Shown here in pieces: positions 23,946-30,852 of a DNA stretch of 40,911 nucleotides. The DNA comes from an uncultured Bacteroidota bacterium. Lineage in GTDB: Bacteria > Bacteroidota > Bacteroidia > Chitinophagales > Saprospiraceae. Positions within the stretch are counted from its first letter, which is position 1. The number at the start of each line of letters is the position of its first letter. The notes beneath the pieces are model-generated. The model searched no databases. It was not told the origin of the DNA and saw only the letters and a program-made list of their open reading frames with translations. The stretch spans positions 1 to 40,911 of the forward strand of contig CALMBD010000013.1 of the NCBI GenBank assembly GCA_937861115.1, written 5' to 3'. The position numbers were made by a program, and so were the translations under genes.

Positions 23946-26417
23946 CTACTCGCTCCGCAATGACTGCACCGGGTTTGCCAGCGCGGCCCGCAGGGCATGG
24001 AAGCCCACCGTCAGGAACGCTACCGCTATGGCCGCAGCGCCGGCCAGGGCAAACACCTGCCAGCCCGGTTCGATGCGGTAGGCGAAACCTGCCAGCCACT
24101 TGTTTGTCGCCCACCAGGCCAGCGGAGAAGCGATGAGGATGGCCAGCAACACCAGTTTCAAAAAATCCTTCGACAACATCCCGACCACCGAGCCGGCGGT
24201 CGCTCCCAGCACTTTTCGGATGCCGATCTCCCGGGTGCGCCGCTCGGCGGTAAATGCCGCCAGGGCAAACAGGCCGAGGCAGCCGATAAACAGCGCCAGA
24301 CCCGTGAAGATACCCAGTACGGCGCCCGTTTTGGCCTCCGTGCGGTACAGCCGCGCGAACGAAGCGTCCAGAAAATCGTGGTCGAACGGGGCGCCGGGGG
24401 CTGCCGCCTTCCAGAGCAGGCCGGCTTTTGCAATGGCCTGTTTTTCCGAACCCGCCCGAAGGCGCACGGCGATATAAGAGCCCCAGGTCTGGTAGGTTTT
24501 GGACGATTCGTGGAACAGCGCCATCGGCTCGATCGGCATTTTGACCGAACCGGTGTGGAAATCGCGCATCACACCCACCACCTGGAAGCGCTGGTTGGCG
24601 TTGCCGGGGTAGCGCATCCATTTGCCCACGGGACGCTCCCAGCCGATGGCCTTGACGGCCGTCTCGTTCAGGATCACGGAAGTCGAATCGACCGGGGAGT
24701 TGGGCATGAAATTCCGCCCTTCCAGTATTTCAATACCCAGCGCAGGCACAAAATCGGCGTCGGTCAGGAACGAACCGATGGGCAGGTTCTGCACGACCGG
24801 GTGACTTTGATCGCCCTGTTCCGGCTCGTAGAAATCGCCGAAACTTCCCAGCGAGGGTAAAAACGTGGAGTGTGTTGCCGCAATGGCTTCGGGTATTTGC
24901 AGCAGTTGCTGGCGAAAAGTCTCCCGCGCGGCGGGGTTCTCCAAATGCTGTGTGTTCCGGATGATCAACACGTTTTCGCGTTGCAGGCCCGGCGCCTGCT
25001 TCCGGGCGAATTCCAGTTGGCGGTACACGACCATAGCGCCGAGCATGAGGGCAATCGAAACGGAAAACTGGAATACCACCAGTCCGCTGCGGAGGCCTGC
25101 CTGCCCCCCGCCTGTTGAACCGGCGGCCGTTTTAAAAATATCCGCCGTTCGGAATTTGGACAAATAAAAGGCCGGGTACAAGCCACCGAGCAGCCCGGTC
25201 AGCAGCGGCAGGGCCAGCACGAAGCCCATGGTGTTGCGGGAAAACAGGTCGTCGGCAACCCATTCAAGGTCTGTCATCCGGTTGAACACCGGCAATGCCG
25301 CAATGGCCAGCACGGTCGCCAGCAGCATGGCCACCACGCTCAGCAGCAGCGATTCTGCCATGAACTGGCCGATCAGCGTACCGCGCTGGGAGCCGAGCGC
25401 CTTGCGCACGCCTACTTCGCGGGCGCGCTGCATCGAGCGGGCCGTGGAAAGGTTCATGAAGTTGATGCAGGCCAGCAGCAGGATCAGCAGCGCCACGATG
25501 CCGAATATCCGGACCTGCTGTCCGTCGCCAAGCGTGGAAAGCCGGGAAGCGAGGTTTTCATAGCCTAGGTGCAGGCTGGTCAGGGGCAGCAATTTGATGT
25601 CGTAGCGGTCGCCTTTGGCGAGTTGCGCCTCGAAGTTCTGGCCGATGCGTTCGTAGGCAGACGGCGCGTAGCGGTGCACCATCGCCGGGAACTGCGCCTC
25701 AAGGCCGGCCAGGCTTTCAGCGCCGGGCTTCTGCCGGAGCCTTACCCAGGTATCCACCTGCAGCCAGATCCAGCTCCAGGAAAAATGCTCCACTACCCGG
25801 AAATTGGCCATCGGTACGAGAAAGTCGAAACGCAGGGTCGAATTGGCAGGCAGGTTTTGCAGCACGCCTGTGACGGTGAAGACACGGTCGTTCAGCAGCA
25901 GCGGCTGCCCAAGAGGCGATGTATTTCCGAAGTATCGCTCCGCAGCCTGACGGGTCAGCACCATGCTTCCGGGCCGGTCGAGCGCCGAATGCACATCGCC
26001 TTCCTGCATGGGGAATCCGAACAGTTCGAGAAATGTCGTATCGACGGCCAGGGCCCTGTTTTCATTGAACAGCAGGGGTGCGTGTCCCGGCTGGTTGCGG
26101 CGCATGACCACATCGCCGAGGTCGAAGGAGCGCGCCATTATTTCGATTTCAGGGTAGTCGGCCGCAAGCCGGGGCCCGAGGGGCGGCGGTGTGTTGGTGG
26201 TGCGTTCCTCCTGGTCGCCCATTTTCAGGTCGAGCGCCACGGCGCAAATACGATCGGCGTCGGGCAGGAAGCGGTCGTAACTTTTCTCGTGCCAGACAAA
26301 CAGCATGATAAGCCAGCAGGCTGCCAGCCCGATGCCGAGACCGGCTATATTGACGAAAGAGAAAAACAATTGCCGCCGGAAATTGCGGAGGGCTATTTTG
26401 ATATAGTTGTAGAGCAT
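23946..26417 (-). CDS. FtsX/MacB-type ABC permease, paralog 6
   Basis: 823 residues from ATG 26417 (MLYNYIKIALRNFRRQLFFSFVNIAGLGIG). A 14-codon upstream extension to 26459 would overlap the sigma-54-like promoter at 26454-26469 and has no counterpart in the paralogs. Two-unit plan with REVGVRKALGS and REIGIRKVLGA, ending NPVQSLRSE. No ATPase. It carries the full shared control region: promoter plus two sites at 26524-26559. Confidence 0.92.
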   Translation of the reverse strand: MLYNYIKIALRNFRRQLFFSFVNIAGLGIGLAACWLIMLFVWHEKSYDRFLPDADRICAVALDLKMGDQEERTTNTPPPLGPRLAADYPEIEIMARSFDLGDVVMRRNQPGHAPLLFNENRALAVDTTFLELFGFPMQEGDVHSALDRPGSMVLTRQAAERYFGNTSPLGQPLLLNDRVFTVTGVLQNLPANSTLRFDFLVPMANFRVVEHFSWSWIWLQVDTWVRLRQKPGAESLAGLEAQFPAMVHRYAPSAYERIGQNFEAQLAKGDRYDIKLLPLTSLHLGYENLASRLSTLGDGQQVRIFGIVALLILLLACINFMNLSTARSMQRAREVGVRKALGSQRGTLIGQFMAESLLLSVVAMLLATVLAIAALPVFNRMTDLEWVADDLFSRNTMGFVLALPLLTGLLGGLYPAFYLSKFRTADIFKTAAGSTGGGQAGLRSGLVVFQFSVSIALMLGAMVVYRQLEFARKQAPGLQRENVLIIRNTQHLENPAARETFRQQLLQIPEAIAATHSTFLPSLGSFGDFYEPEQGDQSHPVVQNLPIGSFLTDADFVPALGIEILEGRNFMPNSPVDSTSVILNETAVKAIGWERPVGKWMRYPGNANQRFQVVGVMRDFHTGSVKMPIEPMALFHESSKTYQTWGSYIAVRLRAGSEKQAIAKAGLLWKAAAPGAPFDHDFLDASFARLYRTEAKTGAVLGIFTGLALFIGCLGLFALAAFTAERRTREIGIRKVLGATAGSVVGMLSKDFLKLVLLAILIASPLAWWATNKWLAGFAYRIEPGWQVFALAGAAAIAVAFLTVGFHALRAALANPVQSLRSE

Positions 26418-26453
26418 GGACGATCTGGTTGGGACTGGATAGTCGTTCATCTG

Positions 26454-26469
26454 CGCCAACCGCGTGCCG
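26454..26469 (-). promoter_or_regulatory. Sigma-54-like promoter of permease 6
   Basis: Minus-strand CGGCACGCGGTTGGCG has the full -24 core GGCACG, the GG-N10-GC spacing and a TGGC -12 core. It ends 37 bases before the ATG at 26417. Confidence 0.65.
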
Positions 26470-26523
26470 AAATTACATTGTTTTGATTGTCAGTATTTTA
26501 GAGGCAGGTAAAAAGAGGCGGGT

Positions 26524-26559
26524 TGTTCGGTTTCGGACACGGGTGCGCGGGAATGAACG
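26524..26559 (-). promoter_or_regulatory. Two tandem enhancer-type sites of permease 6
   Basis: Plus-strand reading: site 1 TGTTCGGTTTCGGACA (26524-26539); site 2 TGCGCGGGAATGAACG (26544-26559). Centres are 20 bp apart and 70 and 90 bp from the promoter centre, the same numbers as for permease 3. Confidence 0.6.
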
Positions 26560-26743
26560 GATGAACGGGGCGGGGTTCGGCCTGAGTGGGTGTCATTGTC
26601 CGGTATTGGTTCTACACTGAGTGCTGCAGTAATAAAGCGCCGGTTTGCAGAGGTGAGATGACTGGACCTGAGCGCGGGCAAAGCCCGATGAGATCGTTCG
26701 AGCAAGGTATGGCCCGGGACCAGACAAAAAGCCCGTTTGATGA

Positions 26744-26775
26744 TTTGGATATTTGAAAGGGTGGCGATACATTTG
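26744..26775 (+). promoter_or_regulatory. Consensus Bacteroidota promoter with overlapping operator
   Basis: -33 TTTG at 26744-26747, 20-base spacer, -7 TACATTTG at 26768-26775: a full match to TTTG-N19-21-TAnnTTTG. A perfect 10-bp inverted repeat, ATACATTTGG (26767-26776) and CCAAATGTAT (26790-26799), covers the -7 element and the expected start site near 26782, as a repressor operator would. Confidence 0.6.
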
Positions 26776-26781
26776 GGAGCA

Positions 26782-26900
26782 TTCTCTGTCCAAATGTATT
26801 GTTATATGACTGCAAAACACCTTCTATCCATTGCCGGCACCTTACCGTGCCCGATTGCGTAAAACCTGCCGGAGACGGCGGTTTTACGCAATTGTTTTTT
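26782..26900 (+). ncRNA. Candidate small RNA or leader RNA, ~115-120 nt
   Basis: No recognised protein gene lies here, yet a consensus promoter upstream and an intrinsic terminator at 26854-26900 define a short plus-strand transcript. It contains an 18-codon reading frame, ATG 26806 to TAA 26860-26862 (MTAKHLLSIAGTLPCPIA), whose stop codon falls in the left arm of the terminator stem; a frame this short can occur by chance. The 3' end would be a 17-bp GNRA-capped hairpin. It may be a free small RNA, or an attenuated leader for the methyltransferase gene that starts at 27089. No known RNA family was recognised. Ends are estimates. Confidence 0.45.
26854..26900 (+). terminator. Strong intrinsic terminator
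   Basis: ATTGCGTAAAACC (26854-26866) pairs perfectly with GGTTTTACGCAAT (26880-26892); inside, GCCG pairs with CGGC around a GAGA (GNRA-type) loop, with a single bulged T. The stem is followed by TGTTTTTTG. There is no plus-strand protein gene directly before it. Confidence 0.75.
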
Positions 26901-27076
26901 GAGGCAGCGGGTTGCGCCGTTTTGTGTTGTCAGCTGTGGTTATTCAACCTGTTTGGCCGGGTTGCTGCGATAGGGGAAGGGGCAAAGCGGGTTATGAGGT
27001 AATTGGGTCTATGTAGGGAGGAAGAACAGCCTTAGTTGTGCCTTATGAAGTAAAATCAATTTCATCAATAAAAAAG

Positions 27077-27084
27077 TATTTTTG
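27077..27084 (+). promoter_or_regulatory. Candidate -7 element before the methyltransferase
   Basis: TATTTTTG fits TAnnTTTG but lies only 4 bases before the ATG at 27089, which would imply a leaderless or near-leaderless transcript. No -33 match at the usual distance. Confidence 0.3.
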
Positions 27085-27088
27085 CAGA

Positions 27089-28387
27089 ATGAATATATAT
27101 CAAGGAACATTATTTGACGTACCTGAAGTGGGAAAAAAAAATGGCAACGACTTGTCTGCCACATTTGCCGACAATATGAAAATGCCTATTCACAAGTGGT
27201 ATAGATATACAGCAGGGTTTTCAGCAGCTTGGGTGAACGAACTCATAAAAGAAGAAAGAAAAAAAGGACGAACAAGAATAATTGACCCATTTGCAGGTTC
27301 AGGAACTGTATTGATTGAAAGCGAATTTGCAGGTGTTGAATCTTTTGGAGTTGAAGCACATCCATACATTTATCGAATTGCAAAAGCAAAATTAAATTGG
27401 AATTATCCTACCGAGAAATTCAAAAAAGAAGCACTTGCTTTATTGAAAATTGCAAAGGGCAAGAAGATAACACAAACTGAATTTCCAAAACTGATAATGA
27501 GTTGCTATCCTTTAGAAATAATTCAAAAACTGGAAGCGCTCAAGCAAACTTGGCTTGACATGAATCAGGAAGAAGAAATTAAAAACTTTAATTGGTTCAT
27601 TATTACTACAATTCTCAGAACTACTTCACCCGTTGGAACTGCACAATGGCAGTACATTCAGCCCAATAAAACAAAATCAAAGGTAATAGACCCTTTTGTA
27701 GCTTTTGAATTGAAAGTGAATGAAATGTATTTGGACATGAAACAAACTCAAAACCGTTTCAAAAATGTGATCGATTCAATTATTTTAAATGAAGATGCAA
27801 GAAACATTGAGTCTATTCCTCACGGTTGGGGTGACATTGTGATTACTTCGCCACCTTATGCGAATAATTACGACTATGCTGATGCTACAAGACTTGAAAT
27901 GACTTTTTGGGGCGACATAAGCGGTTGGGCAGACTTGCAAGACAATGTAAGAAAACATTTGGTGAGAGCCTGTACACAACACGTTTCTAAACTTGGCGAC
28001 AGTATTGACAGCATTTTATCAAATCCGAGATTAGAAGTTATTAAATCAGAACTTATGGAAGTGTTTGAAACACTAAAAGAAGAACGCTTAAAACATGGAG
28101 GTAAAAAGAATTATCATTTAATGATTGCCGCATACTTCAATGACCTTGCAGACGTATTCCATTCATTAAGACGAGTTACAAATGAGAATTGCAAAATGTG
28201 TTTTGTTGTAGGCGATTCAGCACCTTATGGAATTTATGTTCCGGTTGACAAATGGCTTGGAAAACTAGCAGTGTCTGCAGGTTTTAGCGATTACTCTTTT
28301 GAAAAATTGCGAGACAGGAATATTAAATGGAAAAATAGAAAACACACAGTCCCCTTGCACGAAGGCAGGCTTTGGATAAATAGTTAA
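27089..28387 (+). CDS. DNA modification methyltransferase (amino-MTase)
   Basis: 432 residues from ATG 27089; the in-frame start at 27038 is less likely because the extra 17 residues have no domain and cross a -7-like element. AdoMet motif I: D66-P-F-A-G-S-G-T (IIDPFAGSGTVLIESEF). Catalytic motif IV: S254-P-P-Y (DIVITSPPYANNYDYADATRLEM), the S/TPPY form usual for N4-cytosine enzymes. The order motif I, about 180 residues, motif IV corresponds to the alpha-type arrangement, with the target-recognition region in between. It should protect host DNA. The next gene begins 3 bases after its stop and is a candidate restriction enzyme. AT-rich compared with the permease region. Confidence 0.88.
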   Translation: MNIYQGTLFDVPEVGKKNGNDLSATFADNMKMPIHKWYRYTAGFSAAWVNELIKEERKKGRTRIIDPFAGSGTVLIESEFAGVESFGVEAHPYIYRIAKAKLNWNYPTEKFKKEALALLKIAKGKKITQTEFPKLIMSCYPLEIIQKLEALKQTWLDMNQEEEIKNFNWFIITTILRTTSPVGTAQWQYIQPNKTKSKVIDPFVAFELKVNEMYLDMKQTQNRFKNVIDSIILNEDARNIESIPHGWGDIVITSPPYANNYDYADATRLEMTFWGDISGWADLQDNVRKHLVRACTQHVSKLGDSIDSILSNPRLEVIKSELMEVFETLKEERLKHGGKKNYHLMIAAYFNDLADVFHSLRRVTNENCKMCFVVGDSAPYGIYVPVDKWLGKLAVSAGFSDYSFEKLRDRNIKWKNRKHTVPLHEGRLWINS

Positions 28388-28390
28388 GAA

Positions 28391-29245
28391 ATGGCGGAAT
28401 CACCAGCACATAAATTCGGACAAATAATTGGCGACCTTTTAGAATTGGCTTTGGAGCCACACTTACAGAAGTTTGCCCGAAAACACAAACTTTACCTCGA
28501 TAAGAAAGGTGAACGCAAAGCTCGCTCAGGGAAAAAAGTTTCTTGGACTGATGCCAACGGGAACAAACATGATTTAGACTTTGTACTTGAACGTGGCGGA
28601 ACTGAAAACAAGATCGGTGTTCCAGTTGCGTTTATTGAATCTGCTTGGAGGCGATACACCAGGCATTCACGAAACAAAGCACAGGAAATTCAAAGTGCAG
28701 TTTTGCCATTGGCTATCAAATATAAAAATTCGTCGCCTTTTGTTGGTGTTGTGTTGGCAGGCGTATTTACAGAAGGAGCATTGACACAATTAAAATCACT
28801 TGGTTTTGGTGTACTTTATTTCCCTTATGAATCGGTTGTAAAAGCATTCACAAGGTTTGGCATTAATGCAGTATTTGACGAGAAAACAGCAGAAACCGAT
28901 TTCAGAAAGAAAATTGAGAGTTGGAATAAATTGCCAAACAAAGAAGATGTTGCCAAGGAATTATTGAAACTAAACAAAAAAAGTGTTGACGAATTTATGA
29001 GTTCGCTTTCGGATTCTGTTTCACGCTTCATTGAAAAAATTATCATTTTACCACTTCACGGACAAGAGAATGTTTCAAATAGAGTAACTGAAGCAATCGA
29101 CTATCTGCAAAAGTATTCAGAAGACAATCTCAATCTTCCTTTGAGTAAGTATGAAATCATTGTCATATACAACACAGGTGACAGAATCGAAGCGAGTTTT
29201 AAGGATAAGAAGGACGGCATTAATTTTTTAGAAATCTATTCGTAA
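28391..29245 (+). CDS. Candidate restriction endonuclease of the R-M pair
   Basis: 284 residues. I do not recognise a named enzyme. A PD-(D/E)xK-like core is suggested by H60-D-L-D63-FVLE, then after about 20 residues a beta strand PVAFIE83-S-A-W and a basic helix RRYTRHSRNKAQEIQ. The usual E-x-K lysine is replaced by alanine (E83-S-A85), so the basic residue would have to come from the following helix. The flanking pattern VGVVLAGVFTEGALTQLKSLGFGVLYFPYESVV fits a nuclease core sheet. Position 3 bases behind a methyltransferase strongly suggests a type II-like pair. Alternatively it is a non-nucleolytic accessory protein of the methyltransferase. Confidence 0.65.
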   Translation: MAESPAHKFGQIIGDLLELALEPHLQKFARKHKLYLDKKGERKARSGKKVSWTDANGNKHDLDFVLERGGTENKIGVPVAFIESAWRRYTRHSRNKAQEIQSAVLPLAIKYKNSSPFVGVVLAGVFTEGALTQLKSLGFGVLYFPYESVVKAFTRFGINAVFDEKTAETDFRKKIESWNKLPNKEDVAKELLKLNKKSVDEFMSSLSDSVSRFIEKIIILPLHGQENVSNRVTEAIDYLQKYSEDNLNLPLSKYEIIVIYNTGDRIEASFKDKKDGINFLEIYS

Positions 29246-29464
29246 AACGAATCACGAAGACGCGACATTGTATATGCGATAACACTCCATTTCAATTATA
29301 CTACACATGTGCTAACCGTTATGCATTCTGCACATCTCAATTTAAATCCTTACATTGAATAATTATGAAAAGGATAAATCCACTGCGTCAATCGCCTTAT
29401 TCGAGGCGACTCGGCATACACCCGACCGCCACTTGTATACCATTTTGACCCAACAAAACGAATA

Positions 29465-30028
29465 ATGACAGAACTTGAAAAATACATAAACACATTCTTC
29501 GGCGTAAAGAAAGGCGACTTGCCAAAGATCAGTTCCTTTTTCAAACCTCTCTTAATAAAGAAGGGCGATTATTTTCTGAAGACCGGCAGGCAATCAGAGC
29601 GTTTTGGTTTTGTACAGTCAGGTATAATACGAGAGTTTGTTTTTACTGAAGATAAAGAAATAACTAAATGGATTTCAACGAAAGGCTATTTTGTGCTTGA
29701 CCTGGCAAGTTTTATGTTTAAAACTCCCGCCAGATGGAATATGCAGGCTTTGACGGATTGCGAACTATTTGTTATTGATCAAAAGGACTACCAAAAAATC
29801 GGGCAGATCATTCCACAATGGACCGTTTTGGAAAAGCTGTTTATCGCAAAATGCTTTATCGTTCTGGAAGACAGAATTATCACGCATCTTTCGATGACCG
29901 CGGAAGAAAGGTATAATCATTTATTCAATTTTAACATGGAATTATTCAACCAGGTGCCCCTGCAATACCTTGCTTCGATGCTCGGAATGACCCCTGAAAC
30001 ACTTAGCAGAATAAGAAAAAAGCGGTGA
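29465..30028 (+). CDS. Crp/Fnr-family transcriptional regulator
   Basis: 187 residues. N-terminal cyclic-nucleotide-binding type beta-roll (ISSFFKPLLIKKGDYFLKTGRQSERFGFVQSGIIREFVF... KWISTKGYFVLDLASFM), then the dimer helix and a C-terminal helix-turn-helix PLQYLASMLGMTPETLSRIRKKR. No cysteine cluster for an Fe-S centre is present in the N-terminus, and the cAMP-contact residues are not recognisable, so the ligand is open. Many Bacteroidota proteins of this kind are short (about 190) as here. A perfect CTTGA-N6-TCAAG site lies 10 bases after the stop and upstream of the SRPBCC gene, its probable target. Confidence 0.9.
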   Translation: MTELEKYINTFFGVKKGDLPKISSFFKPLLIKKGDYFLKTGRQSERFGFVQSGIIREFVFTEDKEITKWISTKGYFVLDLASFMFKTPARWNMQALTDCELFVIDQKDYQKIGQIIPQWTVLEKLFIAKCFIVLEDRIITHLSMTAEERYNHLFNFNMELFNQVPLQYLASMLGMTPETLSRIRKKR

Positions 30029-30037
30029 ATAAAACTT

Positions 30038-30053
30038 CTTGATTTATGTCAAG
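30038..30053 (+). promoter_or_regulatory. FNR/CRP-like operator
   Basis: CTTGATTTATGTCAAG has perfect arms CTTGA/TCAAG and resembles the FNR box TTGAT-N4-ATCAA. Its centre lies about 33 bases before a -7-like GACCTTTG (30075-30082), so roughly 43 bases before the expected start site, the class II activator position. Confidence 0.55.
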
Positions 30054-30074
30054 AGGGAGGATTGATTTCGTACA

Positions 30075-30082
30075 GACCTTTG
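30075..30082 (+). promoter_or_regulatory. Candidate -7 element of the SRPBCC gene
   Basis: GACCTTTG keeps A and TTTG of TAnnTTTG; the first T is missing and no -33 is seen. This suits an activator-dependent promoter next to the palindrome at 30038-30053. Confidence 0.35.
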
Positions 30083-30096
30083 CATTGTCAATTGAG

Positions 30097-30128
30097 AGCG
30101 TGATTAGGAATTGATTCCCGAACACGCT
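30097..30128 (+). promoter_or_regulatory. Nested inverted repeat in the SRPBCC leader
   Basis: Outer arms AGCGTG (30097-30102) and CACGCT (30123-30128) enclose an inner GGAAT-TG-ATTCC. It ends 15 bases before the ATG at 30144 and could form a leader hairpin or bind a protein. No known riboswitch matches. Confidence 0.35.
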
Positions 30129-30143
30129 ATAAAAGGAAGGACA

Positions 30144-30686
30144 ATGTTTACAAAATCAATTTTACTAACCGCGATGAGCTTGACTATTTCTACAGGTTCA
30201 TTTGGTCAATTGAATTCAAAAATGAAAAGTATCAATGAAAATGCACCCGTTAAATGTAGCAAGACAATCACCATCGACGCACCTGGCAAAACAGTTTGGG
30301 CTGTGCTATCCAACATCAACAATTGGGCAACATGGCAAACGGATATCAGTAAACCACGACTGAATGGAGAACTAAAACCAGCAACAACCTTTGACTGGAA
30401 AACCGGCGGAGCAAAAATTCATTCGACCCTGCACACTGTTGAGCCTAACAAAGAACTTGGCTGGACAGGTAAGACCCTTGGAATGTTCGCCATTCATAAC
30501 TGGACACTGACCGAAACAAACGGTATAACAAATGTCCGGGTAGATGAAAGTATGGAAGGGTTTTTAGCAGGCTTATTCAAAAAATCGTTTAACAAAAATC
30601 TTGAGAACGGAATGCTAAACTGGCTTGACTTATTGAAAAAAGAATGTGAAAAACAGCCAAAACCTGTATCGAATAAAGAACACTAG
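30144..30686 (+). CDS. Exported SRPBCC/START-like protein
   Basis: 180 residues from ATG 30144, which has a good Shine-Dalgarno-like AAGGAAGGA and starts a signal peptide MFTKSILLTAMSLTISTGSFGQ; the in-frame start at 30111 would bury that signal. The mature part is a Polyketide_cyc2/SRPBCC fold: KCSKTITIDAPGKTVWAVLSNINNWATWQTDISKPRLNG, the ...FDWKTGGAKIHSTLHTVEPNKELGWTGK strand set and a C-terminal long helix LFKKSFNKNLENGMLNWLDLLKKECEK. Such proteins bind hydrophobic ligands; the ligand is unknown. An FNR-like site and a nested inverted repeat precede it, so it is probably under the Crp/Fnr protein next door. Confidence 0.85.
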   Translation: MFTKSILLTAMSLTISTGSFGQLNSKMKSINENAPVKCSKTITIDAPGKTVWAVLSNINNWATWQTDISKPRLNGELKPATTFDWKTGGAKIHSTLHTVEPNKELGWTGKTLGMFAIHNWTLTETNGITNVRVDESMEGFLAGLFKKSFNKNLENGMLNWLDLLKKECEKQPKPVSNKEH

Positions 30687-30852
30687 CAGGTGACCAATTT
30701 AGGGTGTGTCTGTTCCAAATGCGAGAATCAGCGGTTTTCTAAACACGCTCTAAAAAATTGCACTACTATGTACTCAACGCCGCCCAAAGAAGTCCTCATC
30801 AATTCACATCTATCTCCTCTGTTACATCAACCGTTATAAAAAAATCATAGTC

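Noticed and set aside
26799-27002. 67-codon plus-strand frame after the orphan promoter
   Set aside because: Non-ATG start, crosses the strong terminator hairpin, composition unlike a protein; the 18-codon frame from 26806 is the only one worth noting.
29246-29464. Integron attC-like site (TAACCGTTATGC) in the gap before the Crp/Fnr gene
   Set aside because: Only a short core-like string is seen; paired R and L boxes could not be laid out, no integrase is present, and the genes in the block are not all in one orientation. A covariance search with an attC model would decide.
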